From NCBI GenBank assembly GCA_007922195.1, contig ML682059.1:10003748-10067747 (forward strand): a DNA stretch of 64,000 nucleotides, given 5' to 3'. A model generated the notes under the pieces. It did no database searches. It worked only from the letters and a program-made list of their open reading frames with translations, and was not told the DNA's origin. Below are positions 35,083 through 47,703 of this stretch, piece by piece; positions within the stretch are counted from its first letter, which is position 1, and the number at the start of each line of letters is the position of its first letter. The position numbers were made by a program, and so were the translations under genes. The stretch comes from Podocnemis expansa (Eukaryota > Chordata > Testudines > Podocnemididae).

Positions 35083-36760
35083 CAGTAAACTTTGTTCTTT
35101 CAATTTGGTGATCACTTGTTCCCCAACCTGGGAAAGAAACTTTCACTAGACCCCTCCAACAGTCTGTCTCCGCCTTCCTTAAGTTAAATGCTAAGCCTGT
35201 GATAAAACAACACACACAAAGGATTTTTATAAATCTAACTCTTGCCTTTAACTTTTGCATATTTGGCTATTTCTTTATTTAGAAAATAAATGCAACCCTT
35301 CTTTCTAATCTGACAACACAATAAAACTTAACCCTGCCACAAGTACAGGGGGTTGGACTAGAAGATCTCTTGTGGTTCCTTGCACTCATGAGTAATTTTA
35401 AACACAGTCCTGTAATTTCAGACTCACAGCGAAGAGGTTTCATCTTCCTGACTAGCAGCTGCTTCCTTTTTCTCCTCCACTGCTGCACAAAAAGATTTAA
35501 GTTCTCTGGCAAATTCCACAGCCTCTCAAGTGTCTCTGGCTTCCTTTCACTGACCTTGATCCGCAAATCCAAATCAAGCTGGTAATCTATCAATTGGTCC
35601 ATTGCTATGCTGGTGGGAGACCTCAGTGGTGTCTGAGTATACCAGGAGCATAAACTTCTGCAGATCCTCAGCTGTCAATTCAGATGAAATTTCTTCTGTC
35701 CCTCTCCTCACCCTGGCTTGCTCAGACTGATGGCTAACTCCAAATCACATGTCAAGGGCTTGTATTCAGTTTGGATGACTCAGTATCTTTTCAGGGAGTA
35801 AATTTTGGAGCACCATCAGAGCTGGGCAGGCAACTTGCTTGCTAGAAAACTCTTTTTTTGTCCCTCTGTCGAGCCACTCTTCTGAACTATAATGCTGAAT
35901 TGATCCAAATAAGCTTCTCAGAAAGTGGGTTGCTTTTTTCCCCTCTCGTAGGTAGTAGGCTTTTGCATTATTTAAACTGGACCAGTCTAACTTCATCCTT
36001 CTGGGTCTCAGTGGGTTACAGAGGTGGAAGAAAACTGTTTCAAATGTTTTACCCAAGTGCTCCGGCTGCTCAGTTCTTCATCCAGAAGATGGCTGCCCTT
36101 CCACTACGATCTGTGACCTTTCCTGCTAGAATTGAATTTTCAGCTCCTTGTGTCATATCTACAGTCCATCTCTGTTAATGATTCCGAGCTGACTAAAGCT
36201 TGGTTGGGCTCTACTATTTCATGGACATTTCTAGTCTATGGTAGTCAGGTTGTTGGGCCCTTTTTTGGATCTGTCTTGCCATTCTGGCCAGGAAGCTTCG
36301 CAGCAGGACTTTCCTACCTGTTGGGAAAATTTGTAGTTGTTTCTTCAACAGAGATTTAACCTCAGCCTATTAGGCAATTCTCAGAACTTTTAGGAAATGC
36401 TCCAGATGTTGCTTATGTTCCTTTTTTGGAAACATCCAGGTCTTTCCTTTTCTTTAAATTATTTTGTGATGCCTCCAGCTCTATTTTACCTCTTGTTTTA
36501 AATCCAGCTGTTTGTTTTTGAATTCGACAGATTTCTCCATTTGTTCCATCTCAGGCCAGCAGGACCACCAGCTCACTCACTCTCTCCATAGAACCTGGAT
36601 CATGCTCTTCACCCTGGTATCACTCCTTTTTGACTCAAGCAACTAGTTCAGAGTTGGGGCCTTAGGATGTTCCAGTTGGTAACAGAAATTAATGGCATCT
36701 GGTACTTTCTTTGATACTCTCTTATTACCAAGGAATTTATAAAGTCCCAGCCTCCGAACG

Positions 36761-37317
36761 TAGGAGGAGCCAAGAACAGAAGGTGCATTTCTTAGCATAC
36801 AGCCCCCAGGCATCTTTATCCAACACCGGACTCAAAAGCTCTTCTTAGCTTTGTCCAAGGTCACAGTCTGCTTAAAGGCTCATGTTTGGCTTTCGTGCTT
36901 CTCCTTCTTCCTGTGGTCTTGTCTGTTCGTGTGATCACTTGCGTGCACATGTGCACAAACACCCACTGCACCTCTGTCTTAGATGGAGCTTATGCTTATG
37001 GTTAGATTAACTGAAAGGGTGAGTTTGCATCCATCAGCCGCACTGGGGTTTTAACTCAACCCATAACTAGATTTCATTCACCCAGCTCCTGTTATGAGGA
37101 ACAGAGCAATTTTTTTTCAAATGAATATTGCAGTATGAAGATCCCTACATCACCATCTGCCTTATCAGGGCACTTTTGTAACATGACTTTCCAAAAGCCT
37201 CCTGTTCCAAAGACAAACTGCATATGTCTTTGTTTATCTAAAGCAAATCTGTGATAGCTAAAGTGCAGTAGGTTTATTTAGACATGAATTATTCTACTGT
37301 TAAACTAAACATACAAT
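36761..37317. other. Intron, possibly the edge of the Gypsy relic
   Basis: Part of this stretch (to about 36990) may be the far end of the Gypsy element, but I see no LTR pair to prove it. The remainder is unexplained. Confidence 0.35.
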
Positions 37318-37571
37318 GTTTATCTACACAGAGACATGCTGGAAAATGAATATAAATTAACTGAAGATGTGAATTAAAAATCAATTAGTTCAACTGTATT
37401 AAAGCCCTGTGTGAATACTTTCATACAAAATTAAAATGGCCTTAATTTGGTTTATGTTCATTCACTCTGACCAAATTAAGGCCTTTGAAATGCAGTTTAA
37501 CTAATTGGCTTTTAATTCACCTCTTTAGTTAATTTGGATTAATTTTCCTGAGTGTCCTTGTGTAGATAGAC
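37318..37571. mobile_element. Palindromic MITE, 254 bp
   Basis: The left arm (37318-37450) and right arm (37472-37571) are inverted copies: TTATCTACACAGAGACA pairs with TGTCCTTGTGTAGATAG, and GAATTAAAAATCAATTAG with CTAATTGGCTTTTAATTC. The right arm lacks about 35 bases. The central 20 bases are the loop. It resembles a palindromic element widespread in amniotes. Confidence 0.75.
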
Positions 37572-40136
37572 CCACAGAGTTTAAAAGTTTGCTAACATGT
37601 ATATTTTAGAGGTATCGTGTATTGTATTTTATGTCACTTTTTTGGTTTTGTACTGAAATGTCTTTTGGTTTAACAGTTACAGGTGTGTGATGAGGAAATT
37701 AGTGGTTCTGACATGGTAACAAGATGTTTAACTAAAGTCAAATAATATGGCTCTACAAAAGTGGGCTCAAAAGGCAGTATTTTCCCTCCAGGTTGTTGAT
37801 CAACATGTTTCAGAAAAGGCCTTGTTTACTTATGCAAAGAAACCTTCGCTGAGAATAATCTCAATGATGAATTACCGTAATTAATATTTGCAGTCAAGAG
37901 GTATAGTTCACTTCCATTTTAAAGTAAATTCTAAGTGTTTGGTAAACCAATTCCTGTGTAAATCTGGCCTTTTCCTTTGTCATCCTACTGATTTATTTGC
38001 AGAATTTTTCAATGGGTTTTAAAATGCTTTACATAGTTGGTCATAGCAACAATATCCTGTTAGGTACTTAGCAGTGTTTTGCCTTTACTAATACTTCCAG
38101 AACTAGACTCAGACTGTGCAAGAGAATCCACATGGGCAGATCCTTTAAATCTGCCTGGAGTTCCCAATGAATTCAGCCTCACAGAATCTTTAAAGTATAG
38201 CATGGGGACTAACGAACTTTAAGCCTCTGATGCCCTCTGAATGCCCCAGGGACTGAAGAAGCCCTGGATTAATTTAAAACAGTCCTGGGGGCATGTCTAA
38301 ATTACAGCAGTCTTTCAGTGCTGCAGGCTGTGACCATGTCTCTCTCTCTCTCCATTAGCCTCACCCCATCACACTCCACCTCTCCCACAGCTTGTGAGTG
38401 GGTCCTCTGCTGCTAATATGATAGCTAGTTTCTGCTGCATCTGCACTGGGTAAAATCCCTCTCTACCTGTTCCAGGTCTTCTAGAGTCCTTTTACTGGAT
38501 GCTGGCCCTTCTAACTGGCATGAAGGAGCTGGATTGTGGGGAAGGATGGAGTAACCCAGAGTTTTTTTTACTCTTGGCCCCAATTAGGCAATCATGGAAT
38601 GGACTGTTGATCATACTACTATAGAACTGCCATCCCCAAGCATTGAATAATTATGTCATGCCTCACCCACCCCAAATTATGCATTTGGCAGAAAAGTCAT
38701 GAGATTTAAAATAGCAATTGATTTGTTTGGATTATTTTTATTTGCTCTCTGGTTTTTGAGCCTTTAATATGTATTTCAGTTACATTTTCAAGCTTTCGTC
38801 TACAACTACACTCCCAAAAAAATTTTTTTAAGAAAGCAAAGACCTTACCTAATCACTTGACTCCAGGAGCTGGAGCATAAAGAAACACACGAAATGTCAT
38901 GAGAGTTGCCATGAAAATCACAAGAGTTGATGATATTACTGTAAGGTTTTAAAGATCTTATTCTTCAAATTCTTATTGCTGGGCATGGCACTACGATCAT
39001 GAATAGTGCCCCTTTAGAAAGTGCTAAGTGCTATACCTAATGTGAAGAATGTATTTACAGTGTCAGCTCCTGAGGCTCTGAGTATGCAAGGACTTACGCA
39101 CATACTTAACACTATGCACTGTGAGCACTTTAACCCTGTGTTTAAGACTCAACACTGGGGCCTATCAGTGTACTTACGCAAATTTTATTAGTTACTTTTT
39201 CCTCATTCTTATATTCTATTATCCTTTAATTTCAGTTTTATTTGAACTGCTTTTGTGAAGAAGAAAAAGGCTGAGTTATTTATAGTTAAGTGGTAGTGTC
39301 ACTATCACTTCACTGACTTAAATTCGAAAGATTGATTCTTCTGAGATCATGAAATTAAAGCACTTGTTATAACAGCTTTATACGAGGTATCATTATGGAA
39401 GTTCATTTGGCATTGTTTCCAAAATATTTCTGAGAAAGGCAGAAACTCCTAACTTTTATTTTTTTAAATACTGTCAAACTGATTTTCCTCCAAGGTGAGA
39501 CAGTCCACTTATAAATCAACAGTGAAATAATTCTGTTTTAAAGTCTAAAATCTCATTAGCATTGCTAAGATTAAAGAAAACCTCAGCTTGTGGCCTAATC
39601 AGCAGCAATCTTTTTTTAAACAAACAAAAATATTAGTTAGGTGGTGTGATTTTTAAAGATTACCCAGTTCAGAAAGACAGTCTTTCATAATATGGTCAAT
39701 CAGGAGGAGAGGAGAGGAACAGCCAGGAAAAGAGAAATAAGAATTTTTGATCAGTAAGAACTTCAACCATGGTATCATATATGATTTACAATGAACAAAT
39801 TCCTTATCAGATACATTACACAGGATATTATCAAGAAATTTGTATAATCTGTAAAATAAGGAACTTTGATAATAGGAAAATCATTAAAATACTTCAAGGG
39901 TTTTGGTCTCATTTAAGAATGGTTCAGCAAGTTCTGACAGTACAAAGTCTTTGAGCCTCACTGAAATCCTCAGAATGTGTTTCTCACTAAGTGGTACTTT
40001 GTTGTTGACACATTTCTTCCTCCTCTGGGGGTGGCTTCTTTAAAAACTCACAGGGAAGATTCATATGTACTCTACGTCAGTTCGTGATCACATGAGTACA
40101 ATTCTCAGTGATGCTGAGTGCCTTCTGCGACTCTAA
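37572..40136. other. Intron, no recognised feature
   Basis: Unexplained AT-rich intron. At 39060-39190 words such as ACTTACGCACATACTTAACA and GGGGCCTATCAGTGTACTTA look like a worn copy of a reptile repeat, too degraded to classify. Confidence 0.45.
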
Positions 40137-40618
40137 GGCTATGTCTGCACTACATCTTTTACAGCAGAGTGGCTACATCCAGTGCAGTGGCACCGCTGTA
40201 GTGTTTCTGGTGGGGACACTCTAAATCAGGGGTCTCCAAACTTTTTTCCCCTGAGGGCCAGATCTGTTCTTACTTATTAGCAGGCTAGACCCTTCACGCA
40301 CCCACCCCCTGGCTCCGCAACCTCCTTCCCCAACTCACCTGTAAGGTCCTGAACCGCCAGGACCTTTCCCTGCAGCTCCCCAACCCCCAAGGTCCCTTCC
40401 CCTTTACCTGACTGGAGCTGGCCTGCAGGCTGGAGTTTGGAGAGCCCTGCTCTAAATGAAGAGCTTTGTCTCATCAGCTTAATAAGTCCTTCATTTCCAA
40501 GGACATTGTCTACACTGATGCTTAAACTGATAAAATTTAAGTCACTCATGGATGTGGATTATTCACACCCCTACATGAAGTAAGTTTTACCTAAGAAATT
40601 TGTAGTGTTGATATAGTC
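40137..40618. mobile_element. MITE split by a hAT element
   Basis: It starts GGCTATGTCTGCACTAC and ends with the inverted counterpart around TGTAGTGTTGATATAGTC, with TTATTCACACCCCTACATGA near the right end. This is a common reptile MITE layout. A hAT element sits in the middle. A partial second copy is at 63022-63118. Confidence 0.65.
40227..40449. mobile_element. hAT element with perfect target duplication
   Basis: The ends CAGGGGTCTCCAAACTTT and GGAGTTTGGAGAGCCCTG are near-perfect inverted repeats. CTCTAAAT is repeated exactly at 40219-40226 and 40450-40457. The 223-bp element inserted into the MITE. Confidence 0.9.
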
Positions 40619-43247
40619 TCACATGCTGATTCAGCAGTCCATCTAGATTCAAAAAAACACTTACGTGAATGCTTGTGTACAGGGATTAATTTAAGTACAT
40701 ACTTTGCTGAGCAGGGAGCCTTTGGGCCTCATTTAAAATCCATGGAAATTGATGAAGTTTTTTTTAAGATCTTAAGTGACTGTCACCACCCACTCCACGG
40801 TGTTGTCTTGCATGTTAGACCCTTTTGTTAAACTCCATTTGAAGTGGTATCTCTCTATCTGTCTCCAAGTCAATCCATTACTCCGGCAGCTGGTGCAGTG
40901 TCATCAGAGGATTCTACATAACTATGGTAGGCTTTCCCAACTATTCTCAGTGAGCCAGGATACTACTATAGCTTTGACATAATTTGTGGGACATTGTGAC
41001 TCTAGCCTACCACAAAGTTGTGCTCTTTAGCTTCAAATTTCCTTATTCTTTTCATTACCCGTGGAGCAGAACCACATGGGTTCTGCTTCAGTCACAAGAA
41101 CCATCTGCAACCATAGATAAGTATAAGGATAAAATGCTACAATAAAAACAAAACATTATAATCCTTTTTGTAATGCTGCTCACCAGTCACTTAGCTGTGG
41201 TATTCTGGGGGGGCAAAAATTCTAATACCACATCCAAAACAGGCCAGGATTACTGATGGGTATTACTGCAAGTTTGAGGAATTTCACTGACAAACTTTAC
41301 AAGACAATCTGTTGTCGTTGTCCATTATTTGCTGCATTTGCATATTGCTGCAGCAAGTTTTGGTTAGGAAGTGCTTTGTAGTGTTTTTTTTATGTTGAAA
41401 TTAATTTTCCGTGTCTTGTGGTGTTGCATATCTAAGGTAGGTAAAGTAAATAAAGATCTATGGCCTGGAAATGAGCATAACTGAAACTTACAATAAATGT
41501 TTCAAATTCACCCTGAGAGAAAATGATAAATTCCTTCATTTTATTTTATTCTTTACATGTGTATTTTGACTTAAGTGGATTTTTTACTTTTAGCCTAAAG
41601 TAAGTTTTCATCAGCTTTAATATTAAATTGCCTGTTGTTGCACAGTACAAAAAGATAGATGCCACAATAAACAATGTACATTTCCATTTGGATTTATTCC
41701 TCAAATCTATTATTGACAAAGCACAAATAAGTCAGATGTGCTGCTTCCTAGTAAACAATGTTTGCAGAGGATTTCAAAACTTAACTGTAGAGTAATGCTA
41801 CCTGCTGCAAGGAGTGTCCGACTATTGTGATACACACAGTATACTTTATGGCTCCTGTGAAAATGAAATGTGGCAATAGCTCCAGACTTGCACAAAGACT
41901 TACACAAGTGCTTCATTCAGCTGACTCACTTTGAATAGTCCCTTTGACTTCAGTGGAGCCAGTTGCAACCTGGAAAGTTAAGTGTGAATCTTTCAAGGTT
42001 CAAGGCCTATGGTTTCAATCCTGTAACCCCTTTGTGAGTAGTCCCATTATAATCACTGACGGAAAGGGTAAGGACGATTCACATAAATAAGGGTGTCAGG
42101 ATTGGCTCTATTGATCTGCAGCTTGATCTAGCACAGAGTGGAGTCAGGTGGTAAATCTCCCATTGGGTTATGGTATAGGAGTGGTACTCTCAACATCTAA
42201 GGCAATGAGCAGGGAGCGGCTGCAGCCACTGAAGTCCTTGAAGTGAAGGTTGCTTAACAATGCGTCACAGTACCGGGGCCTGGGCAGACACTCATACAGA
42301 CCCAAACCCTCCCTTTTCTGCTGCGTTGTCATCTGATGTCTGTAGTTGCTACTCCATGATCTGTAAAAACAGTCTGATTGTGATCATAGACATAGACGTT
42401 TGTCTCAGTCTAAGCATGTATCTCCCTTATTTTAATACACTTTTTAGTTTCTGGTAAAAACAAGGAATTTGAAAGTGATTTAGTGAAATTGACTGGACTC
42501 AAGTTCTGCAAATTTCATGACTCTTCAATATATTGTATAAATCTAAGAGTTGATAGAATTAATCTTTTTTAGGGTAGAATGATTAATATGGAAGAACCCT
42601 GACTCTAAGATAGGGCTGTTGTTAGAGTGAACATCTTAAAAAACACTCTGGTCCTGATTCTCTAGTTGAGAACAGACTTTTACACCAGTGTTTCAGTATA
42701 GCTTCTCTGATCTAAATGAGAGAGAAATCAGGCCTGGCCCTCTCTCATTTACGTGTATAAAAGTAAGAGGCTCCCCCAGCTGCTGCCCTGCCCCCAGGAT
42801 GGCAGCTATTTCAGGATTTAGAATCTGATTCAGCAAGGCAATGAAGCAAATGTGTACCATAAACATGAGTAGTATTGACTCCAGTGTGACTACCCATCTG
42901 TTTAAAGTTAAGCCTCTGCTTAAATACCCTGGTGAATTGAGAGAGCAGTTACATTCTTAAATCCTCATTGGAAACATGTCTTGAAGATGCTTGGATACAA
43001 ACTACCTTTTGTAACTGGGAAATACTGCTTTTGGTAGCTGCTTTGAATAGAAGCTGTTGATCTGATTACATAGATTTATTTTTTAAATTTACATGAACTT
43101 GAAAAAGCTCATTGTCTCTTACATCAGCATTTATACAGTTATTTCCTTAAAAGATGGCTTTCATCTGTGATTTTTGTTTAAAGGAAAAGATGCTGAAGAA
43201 CTTTATATTTAAGTAATAGCATACTTGGCTACTCAAAAGCTATAAGG
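40619..43247. other. Intron with worn repeat fragments
   Basis: Phrases such as GAGTAGTCCCATTATAATC (about 42040) and GATTCAGCAAGGCAATGAAG with TTTAAAGTTAAGCCTCTGCT (42826-42930) look like copies of one old reptile repeat. No gene was found. Confidence 0.4.
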
Positions 43248-43433
43248 CAGTGGTTTTCAAACTTTCTCCCTCAGTACCAGTTGAAAGAAATCATTTACGC
43301 CCGCAACCCAGCAATTATATCTTGGAGCAATGAGTTCCAGCCTTTTGCTGGTGGCAGTAGGGGATGCTATGACAGAGTACCTGAAGGTCTCTGACCCAGT
43401 ACTGGGTCCCAGCCCATAGTTTGAAAACCACTG
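43248..43433. mobile_element. Short hAT element, 186 bp
   Basis: The ends CAGTGGTTTTCAAACTTT and AGTTTGAAAACCACTG are inverted repeats. Flanks CTATAAGG (43240-43247) and CTATAAAG (43434-43441) match at 7 of 8. Confidence 0.82.
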
Positions 43434-43476
43434 CTATAAAGCACATATGCAACCAGGTAAAACAAGAATGTTAGAT

Positions 43477-43856
43477 CAGAGGTCGGCAATCCCTGGCACT
43501 CATGCCAAAGCTGGCATGCATGCTTTTCCCTAGCCGTATGTGGTACCATGGCTGCTCCCAACTCTGGCCCTGCCCCCAGTGGGGCCTGAGGCCACAAGAG
43601 CCATGCATGCTGCAGCTCTTGTGCCTTGCTGTCCCTGCTCCCCAGCTAGGGGATGAGACCAACAGGGAAAAGGTACCAACATGCAGCTCCTGTCCCTGGC
43701 TAGTCCTGCCCATCTGAAGAGTAGAGCCAGCAGCAGGGGACAGGAACCATGTAACAAGCAGTGAAAGGCACTGCAGCATGTGCAGCTCCTGTCCCCTGCT
43801 GACAGTGCGAGGGGGAGGCGGTGTTGACACAGGGGCTGGCAAAGGCTGCAAATCCT
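43477..43856. mobile_element. hAT-like element with perfect target duplication
   Basis: The 380-bp GC-rich element starts CAGAGGTCGGCAATCC and ends GGCTGCAAATCCT. TGTTAGAT is repeated exactly at 43469-43476 and 43857-43864. The terminal repeats are weak, but the duplication is decisive. Confidence 0.8.
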
Positions 43857-43864
43857 TGTTAGAT

Positions 43865-44429
43865 CATTGTGTGCTGCATGAATAACAATTAAAGTAATAA
43901 ATAAATAATTACCATGTAAAGCAGCAGACAAATGAAGTAACGCTGAACCATGGAGTGCGTTGTCTCATTCATTTGTTGCTGACAATGCACGCTAGGACCC
44001 AGTGTTGGATTTGGAAACTACCTCCTGTATTTCCATTCATTACTATAATCTCAATTCCCTATACCGGCTACCACCTGCAATGATACACGTATAGGTGGAT
44101 TGTCAACAGTGACTGTAGCAGGCTCATCAATCTGTGTATGTGGCCCAGCCACCAATACAGTGGGATAAAGAGCCATCCTGATTCATGCACAGGCAAGACT
44201 GTCTCCTTGCCCTGAGTTTTGTGACCTACAGCAGCCATAAAGAGGAATTACAAGAAAACTTCTGCTCAGTTCTGTAGCCCTGGTCTCGAACATGCTCACT
44301 ACAGACAGAATCTCTGGGAACATTTAGCTGCAAACTCTTAACAAGTCTCTATGCATAGGTGCATCATGAAAATTTTCAAAGCTTGTTACCATTGCCAAAT
44401 TTGGGAATGTTTTAATGGGGTTGGCAAGA
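43865..44429. other. Intron, no recognised feature
   Basis: Nothing was recognised between the hAT element and the 3' end of the CR1. Confidence 0.45.
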
Positions 44430-47422
44430 ATCACAGAGTCACAGAAACTGGAAGGGATCATGACAGGTCATCAAGTTCAGTTCCCTGGACTCATGACAGG
44501 ACCAAACACCCTATTAAACCATCTCTGACAGGTATTTGTCTAACCTGCTCTTAAAAACCTACTATGCAGGAGATTCCACAACCTGTCAAGGCAACTTATT
44601 CCAGTCTTTAATCACTCTGACAGTTAGGAATTTTTTCCTAATATCTAGGCTGAACATCCCTTGCTGTAATTTAAGCCCATTGCTTCTTATCCTATCATCT
44701 GTGATTAAGGAGAATAATTTTTTCTCCTTCTTCCTCATAACAATCTTTTAGGTATTTGAAAACTGTTATCATAGCCCCTCTTACTCTCCTTTTCCTCTAG
44801 ACTAAACAAACCCATCTCATTTAGTCTTCCCTCATTAGTTAAATGTTCCAGACCTCTAATAATTTTTGTTGTCCTTCTCTGCACTTTCTCCAGTTTCTCC
44901 ACATCCTCTTTGAAATGAGGTGCCCAAAACTGGATACAGCACTCAAGTTGATGCCTAGTAAGCGCAGAGTAGAGCGGAAGAATCACTACTTGTGTCTTAC
45001 TCACAGCACTCCTGTTAATACGCCTCAGAATGGCATTTGCTTTTTTTGCAACAGTATTAGTCTGCTGACTCATACTTAGCATGTGATCGACTATTACACC
45101 CAGATCCCTTTCTGCAATACTCCTTCCTAGGCATCATTGCTCATTTTGTATGTGTGCAATGGGTTGGTCAACCCTAAGTGGAGTACTATCTTTAGCACTT
45201 ATCTTTATTGAAGTTCAGTTTATCTCCCACCATTTCACCAGTTCGTTCAAATCATTTTGAATTGTGATCCTATCCTTCAAAGCACTTGCAACCCCTCCCA
45301 GATTGGTATCTTCTGCAAACTTCATACATTTCCTCTCTATGCCATCATCAAAGTCATTGATAAAAATATTGAACAAAACCAGACTCAGGACAGATCCCTG
45401 TGGCAATCTGCTCATTATTGCCTTCCAGCCTGAATGTGAAACACTGATAACTACCCTGTGGGAGTGGTTATCCAATCAGTTTTTCACCCATCTTATAGTA
45501 GCTCCATCTAGTTTGTACTTCCTCAGTTTATTTATAAAAAATATGATGTAAGAAGGTATCAAAAGTCTTACTAAAGTCTAGGTATACCACATCTACCACT
45601 TCCCCTTTATCCACAAGGCTCATTACCATATTACAGAAAGCTATCAAGCTGGTATGACATGATTTGTTTTTGACAAATCCATGCTGACTAGCCCTAAGCA
45701 CCTTAGTCTCTTCTAGGTGTTTGCAAATTGAGTCCTTAATGATCTGTTCCATTATTTTTCCAGGTCCAGAGGTTAAATTGACTCATCTATAATTCCCTGG
45801 ATTGCTCGTATTTCCTTTTTTGTAGCTGGGCACTATATTTTCCCTTTTCCAGTCCTCTGAGACCTCACCTGTCTTCCATGATTTTTCAAAGATAATAGCT
45901 AATGGCTCAGCTATCTCCTGAGTCAGCTGCTTGAGTACTCTAGGGTGCATATCGTTAGGCCTCAGTGATTTGAGGATGTCTAGCTTTGTCCAAGTAATTT
46001 TTAACTTGCTCTTTCCCTATTTTGGCTTCTGACCGTATCTCATTCCTATTGCCCTCCTCTACATCAGATATCCAATCTCTACCAAACTTCTGAGTGAAGA
46101 TCAAAACAAAAATTATTTAGTACTTCTGCCATTTCCACATTTTCATGTATTGTTTTACCCTCTTTGTTGAGTAAGGGTCCTACACTGTCCTTGGTTTTCC
46201 TCTTGTTTTTGATGTATTTGAAGAATGTCTTTTTGTTACCCTTTACACCTTCAGCTAGTTGGATCTCTTTGTGCCTTGGCCTTTCAGATTTCTCCTCTAC
46301 ATAATTGTGTTATTTGTTTATAGTTCTCCTTTGTAATTTGACCCAGTTTCCACTTTTTGTAGGACTCGCTCTTTATTTTTAAATTATTGAAGGTCTCCTG
46401 GTTAAGCCAAGATGGTCTCTTCCCATATTGCTTTTTCTTCCTGCACAGTGAAATGGTTAGCTTTTGTGCTCTTAATAATGGCTCTTTGAAAAACTGCCAA
46501 CTGTCTTTTTAATCATTTTTCTTCTTAGACATTCTTCCCATGGTATCCTTCCCATCAACTCCCTGATTGTGCTAACGTCTGCCTTCCTAGAATCCATTAT
46601 TTTTGTTTTGGTATTCTCTGTCCTAACATTTCTAAGAATCATGAACTCTATCATTTCATGATTGCTTCCACCTAAGTTACTTTTCCACTATCAAATTCTT
46701 GACCACTTCCTCTCTGTCTGTGAAAACCAAATCGAGAATAGCCTCTCCCCTAGTAGATTTCTCCACTTCTTGAAATAAAAAATTGTCTTCAATGCATTCC
46801 AAGACTGTATTGGATAACCTGTGCCTTGCTGTGTTATTTTCCCAACTGATGGCTGGGTAGTTGAAGTCCCACTTCACCACCAAGTCCTCGGCCTGGGAAG
46901 ATTTTGTTAAATGCTGAAGAAAAGCCTCATCGATCTCTTCTTCCTGACTAGGCAATCTATAGTAGACCCCCTACCATGAGATTACCCATGTTTTTTACTC
47001 CTTTTATTTTTACCCAGAGACACTCAACCTGTCTGTCTTCTATTTCCCTCCCAACCTCAGTCCACGTATATCTATTTTTGATAGGGAGGTGGAGTTGCCT
47101 TGTTTTTCTTCCCTTCCTGTCCTTTCTAAGCAAGCTGTACTCAGCTATATTAATATTCCAGTCATGTATATTATCCCACCAAGTCTCTGTGATACCAATT
47201 ATATCATAGTCGTGTTTGGCTATAAGCATTTCAAGCTCCTCCTGCTTATTCCCCATACTCCTTGTATTTGTATACAGACACTTAAGATACAGATCTGCTT
47301 TTTCTCCCCCCCTCCCCATTCTAATTAGTCATTCTTTTGTCTCTGCCATTAACAATCCAGACCCCCCTCAAGTTCCATCCCTTCCCCAAGGTTGCCCTGG
47401 TTTTCACTTACCTGTGGACTTA

Positions 47423-47703
47423 GTAAAAAAACAACAAGCAGTTGTGTGGCACTTTAAGACTAACAGATTTATTTTTTGCATGAGCTTTCATGGGAGAAGA
47501 TCCCACTTCCTCAGATGCTTCAAAGATGGGTGAACTTACAGAAAGGAATGAAACTAAATGCAAGGGGGTGTAAAACATAGGATCAGGTCATAAAGTAACA
47601 GCAAATCAGAGCAGTTTACAGGCTCAAACCATGGGAAGCCTGAAGTCAAATTACCCTTTGTAATGGGAAAAGGACTAGACTAACACGGCTATCCCTTTTG
47701 AAA
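47423..47703 (-). mobile_element. PLE-derived insert inside the CR1
   Basis: A 281-bp insert with CTGTGGACTTA repeated exactly on both sides (47412-47422 and 47704-47714). The left part is the PLE 3' end in reverse, including a hammerhead-like fold. The terminal tip ACTAGACTAACACGGCTATC is missing from that end and appears in forward orientation at the other end. Confidence 0.85.
47478..47518 (-). ncRNA. Hammerhead-ribozyme-like motif, best copy
   Basis: Minus strand: GCAT, CTGAGGA, stem II GTGGGA/TCCCAT with a TCTTC loop, GAAA, GCTC, ATGC. All conserved hammerhead positions are present: C3 U4 G5 A6 N7 G8 A9, G12 A13 A14 A15.1, U16.1 and C17. Stem I is GCAT with ATGC. Stem III is reduced to the AGCT palindrome, as expected for minimal hammerheads that act as dimers. 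Predicted cleavage lies between GCTC and ATGC. Confidence 0.62.

Larger units (their letters stand above)
32040..36760 (-). mobile_element. Ty3/Gypsy LTR retrotransposon relic
   Basis: The minus strand, read from right to left, shows a Gag-like segment (about 35280-36056, with an SERKPETLE motif seen in SCAN-like Gag proteins), a reverse transcriptase fragment (34067-34273, STLDLKS), an RNase H-side fragment (33613-33819, VQWLAECDVAFSA) and integrase (33041-33226 and 32760-32858). Every part is broken by stops. Two hAT-type elements (32618-32751 and 34894-35082) lie inside. No paired LTRs could be defined and both outer limits are approximate. Confidence 0.65.
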
